A stretch of DNA of 43,878 nt from an uncultured Holophagaceae bacterium (lineage in GTDB: Bacteria; Acidobacteriota; Holophagae; Holophagales; Holophagaceae). The stretch spans positions 1 through 43,878 of the forward strand of contig CAIMQW010000167.1 of NCBI GenBank assembly GCA_903843705.1, read 5' to 3'. Shown in pieces: positions 16,899 to 23,940 of this stretch. The notes beneath the pieces were generated by a model. That model had not been told where the DNA came from. It was given only the letters and a program-made list of their open reading frames with translations, and searched no databases. A program made the position numbers and the translations under genes. Numbering within the stretch: position 1 is the stretch's first letter; every line of letters starts with the position of its first letter.

Positions 16899-18479
16899 TC
16901 ACTGGTCCGTGGATGGGCCCGGGTCATCCGTGGCATCTGCCATGGGTGATCCCGATTGGGGAAGCGGGTCCACCAACTGTGGCCAGGCCGCTTGGGCCTC
17001 CAGAAGGTCTTCAGCATCGATGTTGATGTAGGTCATGGTCGTGGTGATGCTCTGGTGACGCATCATCTGCTGGATGATAGAAATGTGCGTTTTCAACTCC
17101 TTGGCATGGATTGATGCGAAGGACGCGCGCAGGCGATGCGGGGTCAGTCGATAGAATTCCAGGGTTTTCCAGGCATCGGCGATGGCCCTAGTCGTCACAC
17201 CAGCGGCGAATTGGCCATTCCCTTTATGCCTTCCCATAGGTGCAGAAATGACCCTGCCCGAAGTTCCGGTGATGGAAAGCGACCTCAAGTAGTTCAGCAA
17301 CTCACAGGGAATCGGAACGACATTGCATTCACCACCTTCAACCGGCATGGCAAATGTGCCATCTGAAAGGTCCAGGGCCTTCCATTCGATGGCCCGGGCT
17401 TCAGATTCGGGAAGACCGAAGAACAAGATCAGGCGCGCAAGGGTGTGGACATCGCGGTCGGGGTGCGCATCAATCACGGAAAACAGCTTCGTAGTGTCTT
17501 GCTCTGTCATTTCATCGAACGCAAGCTTCCAACTTGCTGCCTGAACGATGTTGGCTGTGATCCCAGGGCGATAGGTGGCCTCCTGTTCTTCCGTCGACCC
17601 TCGTAGGGATGGAAACAAAAGGCCAGCCGACTTCCTCGATGGGTGATGCCAAAGGTAGTTCCGAAGTTCAGGGGGCATCACCCCACCCTTTACATCAGAC
17701 GTTTTGGACTGGTCAGGCACGCACTGGTTGGTCTCAAAATTCACACCTTGCCATGAAAGGTGGAGGGCATCCGCTTCCCGGAATCCCATCCACACCATGA
17801 GTCTGATCAGCATCCCCATGTGCGGATTCTTGGCACGGTCCGCCAACTCGAAGAACTTGGCTGTCAGGCGAAGCCTCAGCGTGTGCTTCTGGACCACTTC
17901 TGGCTGAAGGCGTTCGAATTGGAAGTGGATCTCCTTGACCTTCCCTTCCTTGATGCCAAATCGAACAACATCGCGCAAGCGTTCCAACAGCTTGTTGGCC
18001 CCTCGGGCGGTGTGGTCTCGCAGGCAAGGCTTTCCGCCACGCCCAGGATTCAACCCCTTTGAATGCGTGTAGGTGTACAGGGCTTCGTTGACCGCCAGGG
18101 TTGTGATGGCCTCGACAGGCGTGTCCATCAACCCGCCGAAATGATTTTTGATGCTTCCAGCCGTCGTCTGGAGGTGGCTTTGGGACCTGTTCGCCTTGGT
18201 CCTTTCCCACAACTCCACAAGCTCACGCAGTGTGGTCGGCGGTGGCGGAGTGGGGGGCGCAGGTGGCTGGGGCGGAACCTGCCCGCGTTCCTCTTGGCGA
18301 AGGAATGCCTTCAAGTCAGCCAGGAAGTCTCTGGCTTTCTTCAGGTCACTGCATTTGGTGTTTCCCGTGTAAAGGCGACCCTTCCGCATGAAGCGGTAGC
18401 GCCAGTCCTTGTCATCGTGCAGCCACAGTCCATCGATCACCTTCTGACCAGGCTTGGTATTGCGTTGCTTTTTCCGCAT
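16899..18479 (-). CDS. Tyrosine recombinase/integrase with a duplicated catalytic core
   Basis: Element integrase, 526 residues, long for the family. Residue numbers here follow the longest frame (543 residues). After a basic N-terminus (MRKKQRNTKPGQK), a Pro-rich linker (about 85-99) and a SAM-like core-binding domain, the catalytic region appears twice. The first copy has the Arg-I motif (GFREADALHL, R251) but no HxxR or Tyr. The second has HRLR (H465, R468), RH (491-492) and the nucleophile in TTTMTYI (Y501), but its Arg-I motif has become FGLPESEARAIEW, with Pro where Arg is expected. I chose the ATG at 18479 for its GGAGA. It lies next to attL, as integrases normally do. Confidence 0.88.
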   Translation of the reverse strand: MRKKQRNTKPGQKVIDGLWLHDDKDWRYRFMRKGRLYTGNTKCSDLKKARDFLADLKAFLRQEERGQVPPQPPAPPTPPPPTTLRELVELWERTKANRSQSHLQTTAGSIKNHFGGLMDTPVEAITTLAVNEALYTYTHSKGLNPGRGGKPCLRDHTARGANKLLERLRDVVRFGIKEGKVKEIHFQFERLQPEVVQKHTLRLRLTAKFFELADRAKNPHMGMLIRLMVWMGFREADALHLSWQGVNFETNQCVPDQSKTSDVKGGVMPPELRNYLWHHPSRKSAGLLFPSLRGSTEEQEATYRPGITANIVQAASWKLAFDEMTEQDTTKLFSVIDAHPDRDVHTLARLILFFGLPESEARAIEWKALDLSDGTFAMPVEGGECNVVPIPCELLNYLRSLSITGTSGRVISAPMGRHKGNGQFAAGVTTRAIADAWKTLEFYRLTPHRLRASFASIHAKELKTHISIIQQMMRHQSITTTMTYINIDAEDLLEAQAAWPQLVDPLPQSGSPMADATDDPGPSTDQ

Positions 18480-18561
18480 TGGGTTCTCCGAGGCCATCAA
18501 ATGAGGGCCTACTAACCCAGCCGGGCTCAAAGGGATAATCGCGCTTAGACATTGTTCCTCC

Positions 18562-19353
18562 TCAATTCGTGAGCTTTTGGATAGTCGTCACTTTCCCCGA
18601 CATCACCCAATCAAAATCAAACGGGAAATGGGCTGCCAACCTTCCATTTTCTTCCTCGTCCATTGCTGTCAGGGCGCGGGTCTGGGCGACCAAGGTATAA
18701 GCTTCCTCCGCGTGTTCCTTGGCGTACCTTTCCGATAGTTCAACGGCGGCCCAAATGTCATCAGTGTCTGCAATCGGGCGACCAAGACAGATCCTAAGGA
18801 ACCTCAGGCGTACCGAGATTCCATTGGACAGATCAGGTTCCCAGTCATCTGGACTGCCCGATCTTAACCACGTGAACGGGACGCGGTAGGCGCGGGCAAG
18901 CTCCTCCATTTGGGGTGGGGATACTCTGAGACTGCCTTCGAGAACCGCGGGCCATACCTCCTCGGGCACCTGTAGGATTTTCGAAGCCAGCGCTGTTCCC
19001 TCCGCCTCCAATACTCTGTTGAAGCGGTCAAAGGCGGAATCAGGAAGCTGTTCTTCTTCTAACCCCAGGAATTTGCGGGGTCCAACTTGAAGCGCCTGGC
19101 AGATCTGTGCGATGTGGATGGCTGGCAACACGGTCATACCCGTTTCCCATTTCGAAATCGTACTGCGCGGGACTTGTAGCCGCTTAGCCAGTTCCAATTG
19201 GGACATATCGAGCGCTTCCCGAACCTCAGATAGCCGGCTGCCAAGCTGAATTGACCGCGCCTTTTCTGCGTCTTTTTTGGACTTCGCCTTCAAAGGGTTG
19301 GAGCGCTCCTGGACGCCTCTGGATTTCACGTCGGCCTTCTTGGTGGGTTGCAT
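18562..19353 (-). CDS. XRE-family transcriptional regulator (element repressor candidate)
   Basis: A 263-residue protein with a lysine-rich N-terminus and a clear helix-turn-helix at about 37-92 (LGSRLSEVREALDMSQLELAKRL, then VPRSTISKWETG). The long acidic C-terminal part has no motif I know and may bind a ligand or mediate assembly. An ATG 12 bp upstream exists, but GGAGG inside it lies 5 bases before the ATG at 19353, so I chose the latter. It is divergent from the excisionase-like gene across an AT-rich control region with operator-like palindromes, the layout of a phage-type switch. It lies 82 bp upstream of the integrase on the same strand. The repressor role is inferred from position. 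Confidence 0.85.
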   Translation of the reverse strand: MQPTKKADVKSRGVQERSNPLKAKSKKDAEKARSIQLGSRLSEVREALDMSQLELAKRLQVPRSTISKWETGMTVLPAIHIAQICQALQVGPRKFLGLEEEQLPDSAFDRFNRVLEAEGTALASKILQVPEEVWPAVLEGSLRVSPPQMEELARAYRVPFTWLRSGSPDDWEPDLSNGISVRLRFLRICLGRPIADTDDIWAAVELSERYAKEHAEEAYTLVAQTRALTAMDEEENGRLAAHFPFDFDWVMSGKVTTIQKLTN

Positions 19354-19614
19354 CTGGACCTCCATCCGAATGGTGATTCATTTATCGGAACACGTCAAGT
19401 TCAGTAGCATATGGAAAATTAAAAAAAAACACTTAAAAACACCATGATTGTTCAAGGGAATAGATTCCACAAATGGAAACAATTAACAAATAATGTCATA
19501 TAAATAACAATAAAATCAAATATTTAAAATGTTTTTTAACGAATTCCACAAAAACAGCTAATGGGGAACCGATGGTGTTCCGATAGGGAACATTGACTAC
19601 GACAAGGAGCACCG
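19354..19614. promoter_or_regulatory. AT-rich divergent control region of island 1
   Basis: This stretch, most strikingly 19400-19560, is far more AT-rich than anything else in the window. It separates the repressor from the excisionase-like and rep genes. It contains the palindrome TTCCA-CAAA-TGGAA (19465-19478) and an 11-bp inverted pair, TATCGGAACAC at 19383-19393 and GTGTTCCGATA at 19575-19585. It may combine divergent promoters with an easily melted replication region. Confidence 0.6.
19576..19592. promoter_or_regulatory. Operator-like palindrome TGTTCC-N5-GGAACA
   Basis: A perfect 6+5+6 palindrome centred 31 bp upstream of the excisionase-like gene, where it would overlap a promoter. 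The half-site GGAAC recurs at 19387-19391 on the other side of the region. It is a likely site for the divergent XRE regulator. Confidence 0.55.
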
Positions 19615-19920
19615 ATGCACAGTTCCACACAGTCCCCTCAACCCCCATCCCCTTCAAGTTCCGCACTGGTCGACACGGAAGGCCTTCAAGACGCCCTGGA
19701 AGGTCTTATTGGCCAGCGCCCTTCGCGGGATCTCATCCGGGTTTGGCGTACGAAGGGGATGCCCACCATCGTCCTCGGCGCAAGGACGATCCTTTTCGAC
19801 GTTCAGGATGTCCTCAGTTGGATCCGGGCTCAGTCGGTCAGCCGTCCAGCGCCCCAGGTTGCCCGGAACACCGGCCAGCGGATCGTGACCGACCCGCGCC
19901 TCCGCCATCAGAAGCCATAG
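19615..19920 (+). CDS. Small HTH protein, excisionase (Xis/AlpA)-like
   Basis: A 101-residue protein with a Pro/Ser-rich N-terminus and a compact winged-HTH-like centre (about 21-70) of the MerR/excisionase type: DLIRVWRTKGMPTIVLGARTILFDVQDVLSWIRAQ. The closing Ile/Leu-Phe-x-x-x-Asp-Val-Leu-x-Trp pattern is typical of AlpA and Xis proteins. They bend attachment-site DNA and direct excision, or activate excision genes. A strong AAGGAG lies 6 bases before the ATG. It is the first gene of the rightward rep transcript and divergent from the repressor. A role in excision fits, but activation of rep is equally possible. Confidence 0.65.
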   Translation: MHSSTQSPQPPSPSSSALVDTEGLQDALEGLIGQRPSRDLIRVWRTKGMPTIVLGARTILFDVQDVLSWIRAQSVSRPAPQVARNTGQRIVTDPRLRHQKP

Positions 19921-20030
19921 CCCTGCACCCGCCGGATGAACAGCGGCGGGTTCCTTCTTTCACGCCCTGGGCACGGGGGGCTGGCACCCCCCGCGCGACT
20001 GTCGCCAGGCCCTAGCACGGGACACACGAT

Positions 20031-21749
20031 ATGACAGCCACGGATGACATCCGCTTGCCCATTGTAGGCGGCGACACCAGCAGCGACCAGGCCACCAGCA
20101 CTGATGGATTCAAGGGGCCTTCCTCCCGGAAGGGGACCCGCCGATTTCTCACAGACCCATGGGGGCGTTCGCCGGCCATGGGTAGCCGCTTCCCCGTAGT
20201 CATCCAGGACGATGCTGGCCTCAGCGTTATGGACCCTCACTCGGGCCTCACCCTCACCCCGGAATCGGATGCTATCGGTGAAGCCTTCCGGAAGGCGGTG
20301 GGGGGGTCCGAATTTGCTGAAGCCCTGGCGGAAGGACTTGCTGGCATGCCAGTCCTCCTCACCAAGGACCATTGGGGTCGGTGGCGTCTCGTTGGCGAAG
20401 GCGGGGAAGTCCTCCAGGCGGCCCCTGGTGAAGGTATCCACCTCCGCCTTGCTGCCATTTCGGCCATGGAAGGGCTGACAACCTGCATGGCCATCGGAAC
20501 GACCAAGGATGGGCGTAAGTACGGTATCGGCAGCGCGGCGTATGTCGGTGGGATCAGACTCTCCTGCGCCCTTCAGAACCGTCGGTCGGCCAAATCCCGA
20601 ACCATCCTCCGCGCTTGCATTCGCCGGATCAGGGCTCGCTTGGCGGCAGTGAAATACAGCCAGAAATGGGGTGAAGGCCCAGATAAGGGTTGTGGTGGAG
20701 ATATCCGCCCTGCGGCTATGACCCTCACCTCTCCGACGCTGGATCCTGCAGTCGTGCAGGGGGTCAGCGAAGCTCGGGAAGAACGACGGTTGTTGGCCTC
20801 CTGGGAACTCTTGCGAAAGCGGGAACTGTTCAAGCGCCGTGTTTTCGGTGGCGTTCGTGGGTACGAAATCACACGGAAGGTCCTGTCTGACCTCGTCATC
20901 CTGTTCCACCCACACCTCCACACCCTCTTGTGGGCGCAAAGGATCAGACAGGATGTCCTGGCTATTGAATGGTGGGAATGCCTCTGCGCTGCGACATGGA
21001 AGGAATACGGGTTCCACCTTTCAGATCTTTACTCCACCAGGGAAGCCCTCGGGCGTGCCATCAAGGCGTGTGTCCAAGTCCAGTCGATCCGCAAGAAGCA
21101 GCCCAGGGCCCCGCAATCCCAGGATGCTTCTGAACATCCCGAAGCCCTGACGTTTGAAGGTGCGGTCAAGGAAACCCTGAAGTACATGACGAAAGCCCAG
21201 GATGTGGCTTCCTACATCACGGGACCCCATGGGGAAAGGGTCCGCGGCGGTCTCCCGACAGAACATCTCCGCAGCGAAGCCATGCGGCGTTCCCCTAGGG
21301 TCTTCGCGACTGTTGGGGCCGCCAGGTGGGCGTGGGTTCCGCCTGAGTGGTGCGAACGTCTGGACAGTGTCTCAGATGAAAAGTGGGACGAACTCCTCGG
21401 GAAGTCGAAGGCAAACGCGGCAGATGCCAAGAACCGTTCGCTCGATTCACCGCCAATAAACGACGGCGCTTCACCCGTGGTGTCTGAGGCCCTTTCTTCC
21501 ACCAAGAAGAAGGTGAAGGTCACCCGCCCACCGAACCTGAAGGGCTTGATGCACACCCTGACCCTGGACGACTGGTTGCAGGAACTCGGAAAGCGCGCCG
21601 ACCAAGCCACCGACTTCTACCGCCGCGGCCTTCGGAATAAGGGCTTCATCGTCCCGAACATCGCCCTAGGGGAAGCGGACCCGCCGTCAGCTAGCGCCAA
21701 ACCTGAACAAGCCTTGCCGGCATCCACCGGCATTACCGGGGCCGCCTAG
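20031..21749 (+). CDS. Rolling-circle replication initiator (HUH endonuclease, Rep_1-like)
   Basis: A 572-residue protein with the marks of plasmid rolling-circle initiators. The metal-binding HUH motif is in FHPHLHTLL (H295, H297), inside a Rep_1-like context (hydrophobic strand before it, EWWECLCAATW after). The catalytic-tyrosine motif is in ETLKYMTKAQD (Y385, K388), matching the YxxK of motif 3. A likely motif 1 (MTLTSP) lies at 230. The protein would nick an origin on the element, becoming joined to DNA through Tyr385. About 220 N-terminal residues and the Ser/Lys-rich C-terminal tail are extra compared with small plasmid Reps. No obvious ribosome-binding site precedes the ATG. It suggests the excised circle replicates. 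Confidence 0.75.
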   Translation: MTATDDIRLPIVGGDTSSDQATSTDGFKGPSSRKGTRRFLTDPWGRSPAMGSRFPVVIQDDAGLSVMDPHSGLTLTPESDAIGEAFRKAVGGSEFAEALAEGLAGMPVLLTKDHWGRWRLVGEGGEVLQAAPGEGIHLRLAAISAMEGLTTCMAIGTTKDGRKYGIGSAAYVGGIRLSCALQNRRSAKSRTILRACIRRIRARLAAVKYSQKWGEGPDKGCGGDIRPAAMTLTSPTLDPAVVQGVSEAREERRLLASWELLRKRELFKRRVFGGVRGYEITRKVLSDLVILFHPHLHTLLWAQRIRQDVLAIEWWECLCAATWKEYGFHLSDLYSTREALGRAIKACVQVQSIRKKQPRAPQSQDASEHPEALTFEGAVKETLKYMTKAQDVASYITGPHGERVRGGLPTEHLRSEAMRRSPRVFATVGAARWAWVPPEWCERLDSVSDEKWDELLGKSKANAADAKNRSLDSPPINDGASPVVSEALSSTKKKVKVTRPPNLKGLMHTLTLDDWLQELGKRADQATDFYRRGLRNKGFIVPNIALGEADPPSASAKPEQALPASTGITGAA

Positions 21750-21810
21750 GCCCTACCCAGCACCACTTCACCCTGGCGGCCCCGATGGGCAGCCAACAAG
21801 GAGAACGGCC

Positions 21811-22293
21811 ATGAACCGTCGCACTACCACCCTTCCTGCCCCGCAGACCTTCCGGGTCTGCCCTTCCCATGACGTGCCCCTGGAATTCCTGGGCCACCGC
21901 CTGTGCTCCGTCATCGCCGGCGGTGGCAACCAGGTCGGGCGCAAGATGCAGATGGACGTCTACCGCACCATCGCAGGGGACCACCTCGCCGTGGTGACTT
22001 ACACCACGCCGTGGACCCACGAACTCATGGCCAAGAAGACGACCGTGGTCGGTGACCGTGTCTTCTACTTCGGTGTCGAACCGGGCTGGAGCCTCGATGA
22101 CCTCATCGACATCCTGATGGACGAACCCGATCCGTACCGGTACGCCAGCCTGCCCTACTCCGAAGAAGACCGGTCACCCCATGAAGCCGTCCAGAACGAA
22201 CGCGGCAAGGAATTCATCGAAGTGCTTCAGCTCTGGCTCGAAGTCCGGGCGAAGGCCATCGGCGAAGTGGGGTTCAGCGTCGACATCGCGTAG
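21811..22293 (+). CDS. Unknown protein of island 1
   Basis: I do not recognise this 160-residue protein. The N-terminal third is neutral with a CPSH motif (RVCPSHDVPLEF); the middle is hydrophobic and beta-like (HLAVVTYTTPW, RVFYFGVEPGW); the C-terminal third is acidic and helical. AAGGAG precedes the ATG. A hairpin (TGGC-GCCC/GGGC-GCCA type) sits just before the ribosome-binding site, as for the next three genes. Its last 16 codons, and the leader behind them, are duplicated at 22736-22785. It follows rep and is probably on the same rightward transcript. Confidence 0.65.
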   Translation: MNRRTTTLPAPQTFRVCPSHDVPLEFLGHRLCSVIAGGGNQVGRKMQMDVYRTIAGDHLAVVTYTTPWTHELMAKKTTVVGDRVFYFGVEPGWSLDDLIDILMDEPDPYRYASLPYSEEDRSPHEAVQNERGKEFIEVLQLWLEVRAKAIGEVGFSVDIA

Positions 22294-22315
22294 GGAAGTC
22301 CACCTGGTAAGGGGG
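22243..22315 (+). repeat. 73-bp direct repeat, copy 1 (second copy 22736-22808)
   Basis: The end of the gene at 21811-22293 and the start of the following leader recur 493 bp downstream with about three differences. The second copy lies behind the next gene and has no start codon, so the duplication carried a gene tail plus leader. Confidence 0.85.
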
Positions 22316-22391
22316 TGGCATCGTGCTGTCCCCTTCCACCCCTTCACATCACTCTTGCTGTCCTTGATGGCAGCATCGAAAAGGATCAATC
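22294..22391 (+). promoter_or_regulatory. Repeated structured leader, copy A
   Basis: The segment before the gene at 22392 can form hairpin 1 (AAGGGG at 22309 with CCCCTT at 22330) and hairpin 2 (TGCTGTC-CTTGAT-GGCAGCA) just before the ribosome-binding site. The core CGTG-NN-GTCCCCTT is shared with copies B and C. In this copy GGGGTGG can alternatively pair with CCACCCC. Confidence 0.5.
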
Positions 22392-22691
22392 ATGCGACAT
22401 CTGACTCCCCTCGGCTGGCAGTGCGTTCACCAGGGCTTCGGGCTCAAAAACACCTCGCCCTTCACCGACGAAAAGGACTTCTGGGCCTGGGCCGTGCAGC
22501 AGGGAAGCGGCTTTCGGCTGGCGGCCTACCTCATCATCGGCATGCTTGGGGGTAATGAAGAAGAATTCCCCGGCTTCGACAATATCCGCGCAGACGCACA
22601 CCCTGTTCGGATGGCATGGACGCTTGATCGGGTCCGGCGGTCCATGATTTCCGAATTCCTTCTGGAGCCCGCCGCCTACATCTATTACTGA
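22392..22691 (+). CDS. Small unknown protein, paralogue of the gene at 23575
   Basis: A 99-residue protein of unknown function. It shares about half its residues with the 98-residue product at 23575, including FWAWA-QQG, LAAYLI-GMLGG, GFD and NAHPVRMAW or DAHPVRMAW; the strong conservation suggests both copies are functional. It appears helical with a hydrophobic centre, and no catalytic motif is visible. It is preceded by leader copy A. The pair flank the gene at 22881, so the arrangement arose by duplication of a gene-plus-leader unit. Confidence 0.68.
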   Translation: MRHLTPLGWQCVHQGFGLKNTSPFTDEKDFWAWAVQQGSGFRLAAYLIIGMLGGNEEEFPGFDNIRADAHPVRMAWTLDRVRRSMISEFLLEPAAYIYY

Positions 22692-22735
22692 CAAGGCCCA
22701 TGGGATTCATCGGACCCTGCCGGCCCTGCTTCCCT

Positions 22736-22785
22736 GTCCAGGCGAAGGCCATCGGCGAAGTGGGGTTCTGCGTCGACATCGCGTA
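22736..22785 (+). pseudogene. Duplicated tail fragment of the gene at 21811
   Basis: The last 16 or so codons of the 21811 gene recur here, in frame to the TAG, but with no start codon or upstream gene. It marks the junction of a segmental duplication that also copied the leader. Confidence 0.7.
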
Positions 22786-22786
22786 G

Positions 22787-22880
22787 GGAAGTCCACCTGG
22801 CAAGGGGGCTGCAGCGTGCGGTCCCCTTCCTTTCACATCACTTCCGCTGCACACGGCGGCAGCAATAAGGGGAACTAATC
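22787..22880 (+). promoter_or_regulatory. Repeated structured leader, copy B
   Basis: Same arrangement as copy A: AAGGGG...CCCCTT hairpin with CGTGCGGTCCCCTT core, the shared TTTCACATCACTT, a second hairpin GCTGC...GCAGC, then AAGGGG and the ATG. Confidence 0.5.
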
Positions 22881-23492
22881 ATGAACCATCACGAAGTCGC
22901 GACCGACCTCATGCGTCGCTTGAAAATCGGGGCAGGTCCCCAGGAAGGGGTCATCCATACCTACCAATCCAAGACCATCCCGATCGGAAAAAGGGAAACG
23001 ATCTTCATTCTCGACGTGTATGACCTGGGTGCTGGTGCCATGGCACTCGCCCTGACGGTCGAATCCGGGGCCTCAGTCAACGCAATGGTGGTCCATCGCC
23101 ACATGTACTTCGCTGGGGCACGCATGGGACCGGGCGACATGGTCGCGGCCGATCTGGATCTCATGAATTCCCATCACCCCTTGATTCCGAATGCGGTGGT
23201 GGATGTCAGTGACCTTGTGATTGACGGCCAGAACCAGCGCGATATCGCCGTGGTGACGAAGCTCAGCTACATCATTCGTCAGATTTCGATGGCGAAGATG
23301 GCGGCGTGCTTCATCGTTCCGGGTGGGTTGCCTGATTTGAATGAAGTCACCCCAGGTTCGGCCGTCTTCTATGACCTCCTTGACGACTTCTACTGCATGT
23401 CCGCCTTCGCGGATTTGTGGCAAATCCTCTGCCAGGACATGGTGGACAACCTCACCTTGCACCTTCTGGTTTGTGGAAGTGGACTTCGGTAA
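22881..23492 (+). CDS. Unknown protein of island 1
   Basis: I do not recognise this 203-residue protein. It has a beta-rich N-terminal half (HTYQSKTIPIGKRETIFILDVYDLG) and a long hydrophobic C-terminal half without clear membrane helices. No catalytic motif stands out. A good ribosome-binding sequence (AAGGGGAAC) lies before the ATG. It sits between the two paralogous small genes, each with the same leader type, so the three probably form one regulated set. It could be a defence, anti-restriction or maintenance gene, but nothing in the sequence decides this. Confidence 0.65.
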   Translation: MNHHEVATDLMRRLKIGAGPQEGVIHTYQSKTIPIGKRETIFILDVYDLGAGAMALALTVESGASVNAMVVHRHMYFAGARMGPGDMVAADLDLMNSHHPLIPNAVVDVSDLVIDGQNQRDIAVVTKLSYIIRQISMAKMAACFIVPGGLPDLNEVTPGSAVFYDLLDDFYCMSAFADLWQILCQDMVDNLTLHLLVCGSGLR

Positions 23493-23574
23493 AGCCTCCG
23501 GCAGGGTTGGATCGTGTAGTCCCCTTGCCTACACCTCGGTTTCAGTGCCCTCCGTGGGCAGAAAGGGAATAGAT
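23493..23574 (+). promoter_or_regulatory. Repeated structured leader, copy C
   Basis: Most diverged copy, with both hairpins kept by changed but pairing bases: GGCAGGG with CCCTTGCC (one bulge) and TGCCC-TCCG-TGGGCA. The CGTGTAGTCCCCTT core is conserved. GAAAGGGA follows before the ATG at 23575. Confidence 0.5.
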
Positions 23575-23871
23575 ATGCGACGTTTGACGACCCGTGGTTG
23601 GAACCGCCTGAGGAAGGGATTCGACTTGCCTCGGGCTTCCAAATTCCAGGACGAAGAAGAATTCTGGGCTTGGGCTCGGCAACAAGGTGGCGCCTTCCAA
23701 CTAGCGGCCTACCTCATCGTTGGCATGCTCGGGGGTGGCGAATGGGACTTTGAAGGGTTTGATCGCCTCCACGAAAACGCCCATCCTGTTCGCATGGCAT
23801 GGTCGTTGGATCCTGTTCGGAAGGCAATGATTGCCGACTTCCTCAAGCACACCAACGACTACATGCGGTAG
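23575..23871 (+). CDS. Small unknown protein, paralogue of the gene at 22392
   Basis: A 98-residue paralogue of the product at 22392, with conserved blocks FWAWARQQG, LAAYLIVGMLGG and NAHPVRMAW, and diverged ends. I start it at the ATG behind GAAAGGGAATAG; the frame upstream is not coding. No known domain is recognised. It converges on the restriction gene res, with 69 bp between stops containing a CCTGAT/ATCAGG hairpin (23909-23936) that may end both transcripts. Confidence 0.68.
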   Translation: MRRLTTRGWNRLRKGFDLPRASKFQDEEEFWAWARQQGGAFQLAAYLIVGMLGGGEWDFEGFDRLHENAHPVRMAWSLDPVRKAMIADFLKHTNDYMR

Positions 23872-23940
23872 GTCCCGCCGATCAGCAGGGATTCCAATAA
23901 CCAGTTGCCTGATTGAAGCCGCTTCTGGGATCAGGTGGAT

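Noticed and set aside
19908..21017. A 369-codon minus-strand frame opposite rep
   Set aside because: The plus-strand Rep has HUH and YxxK motifs; the antisense frame has none and no ribosome-binding site.
22294..23574. Integron gene cassettes with attC sites
   Set aside because: Small same-strand genes with repeated spacers suggested this, but the spacers lack the GTTRRRY-type core sites and there is no integron-type integrase.
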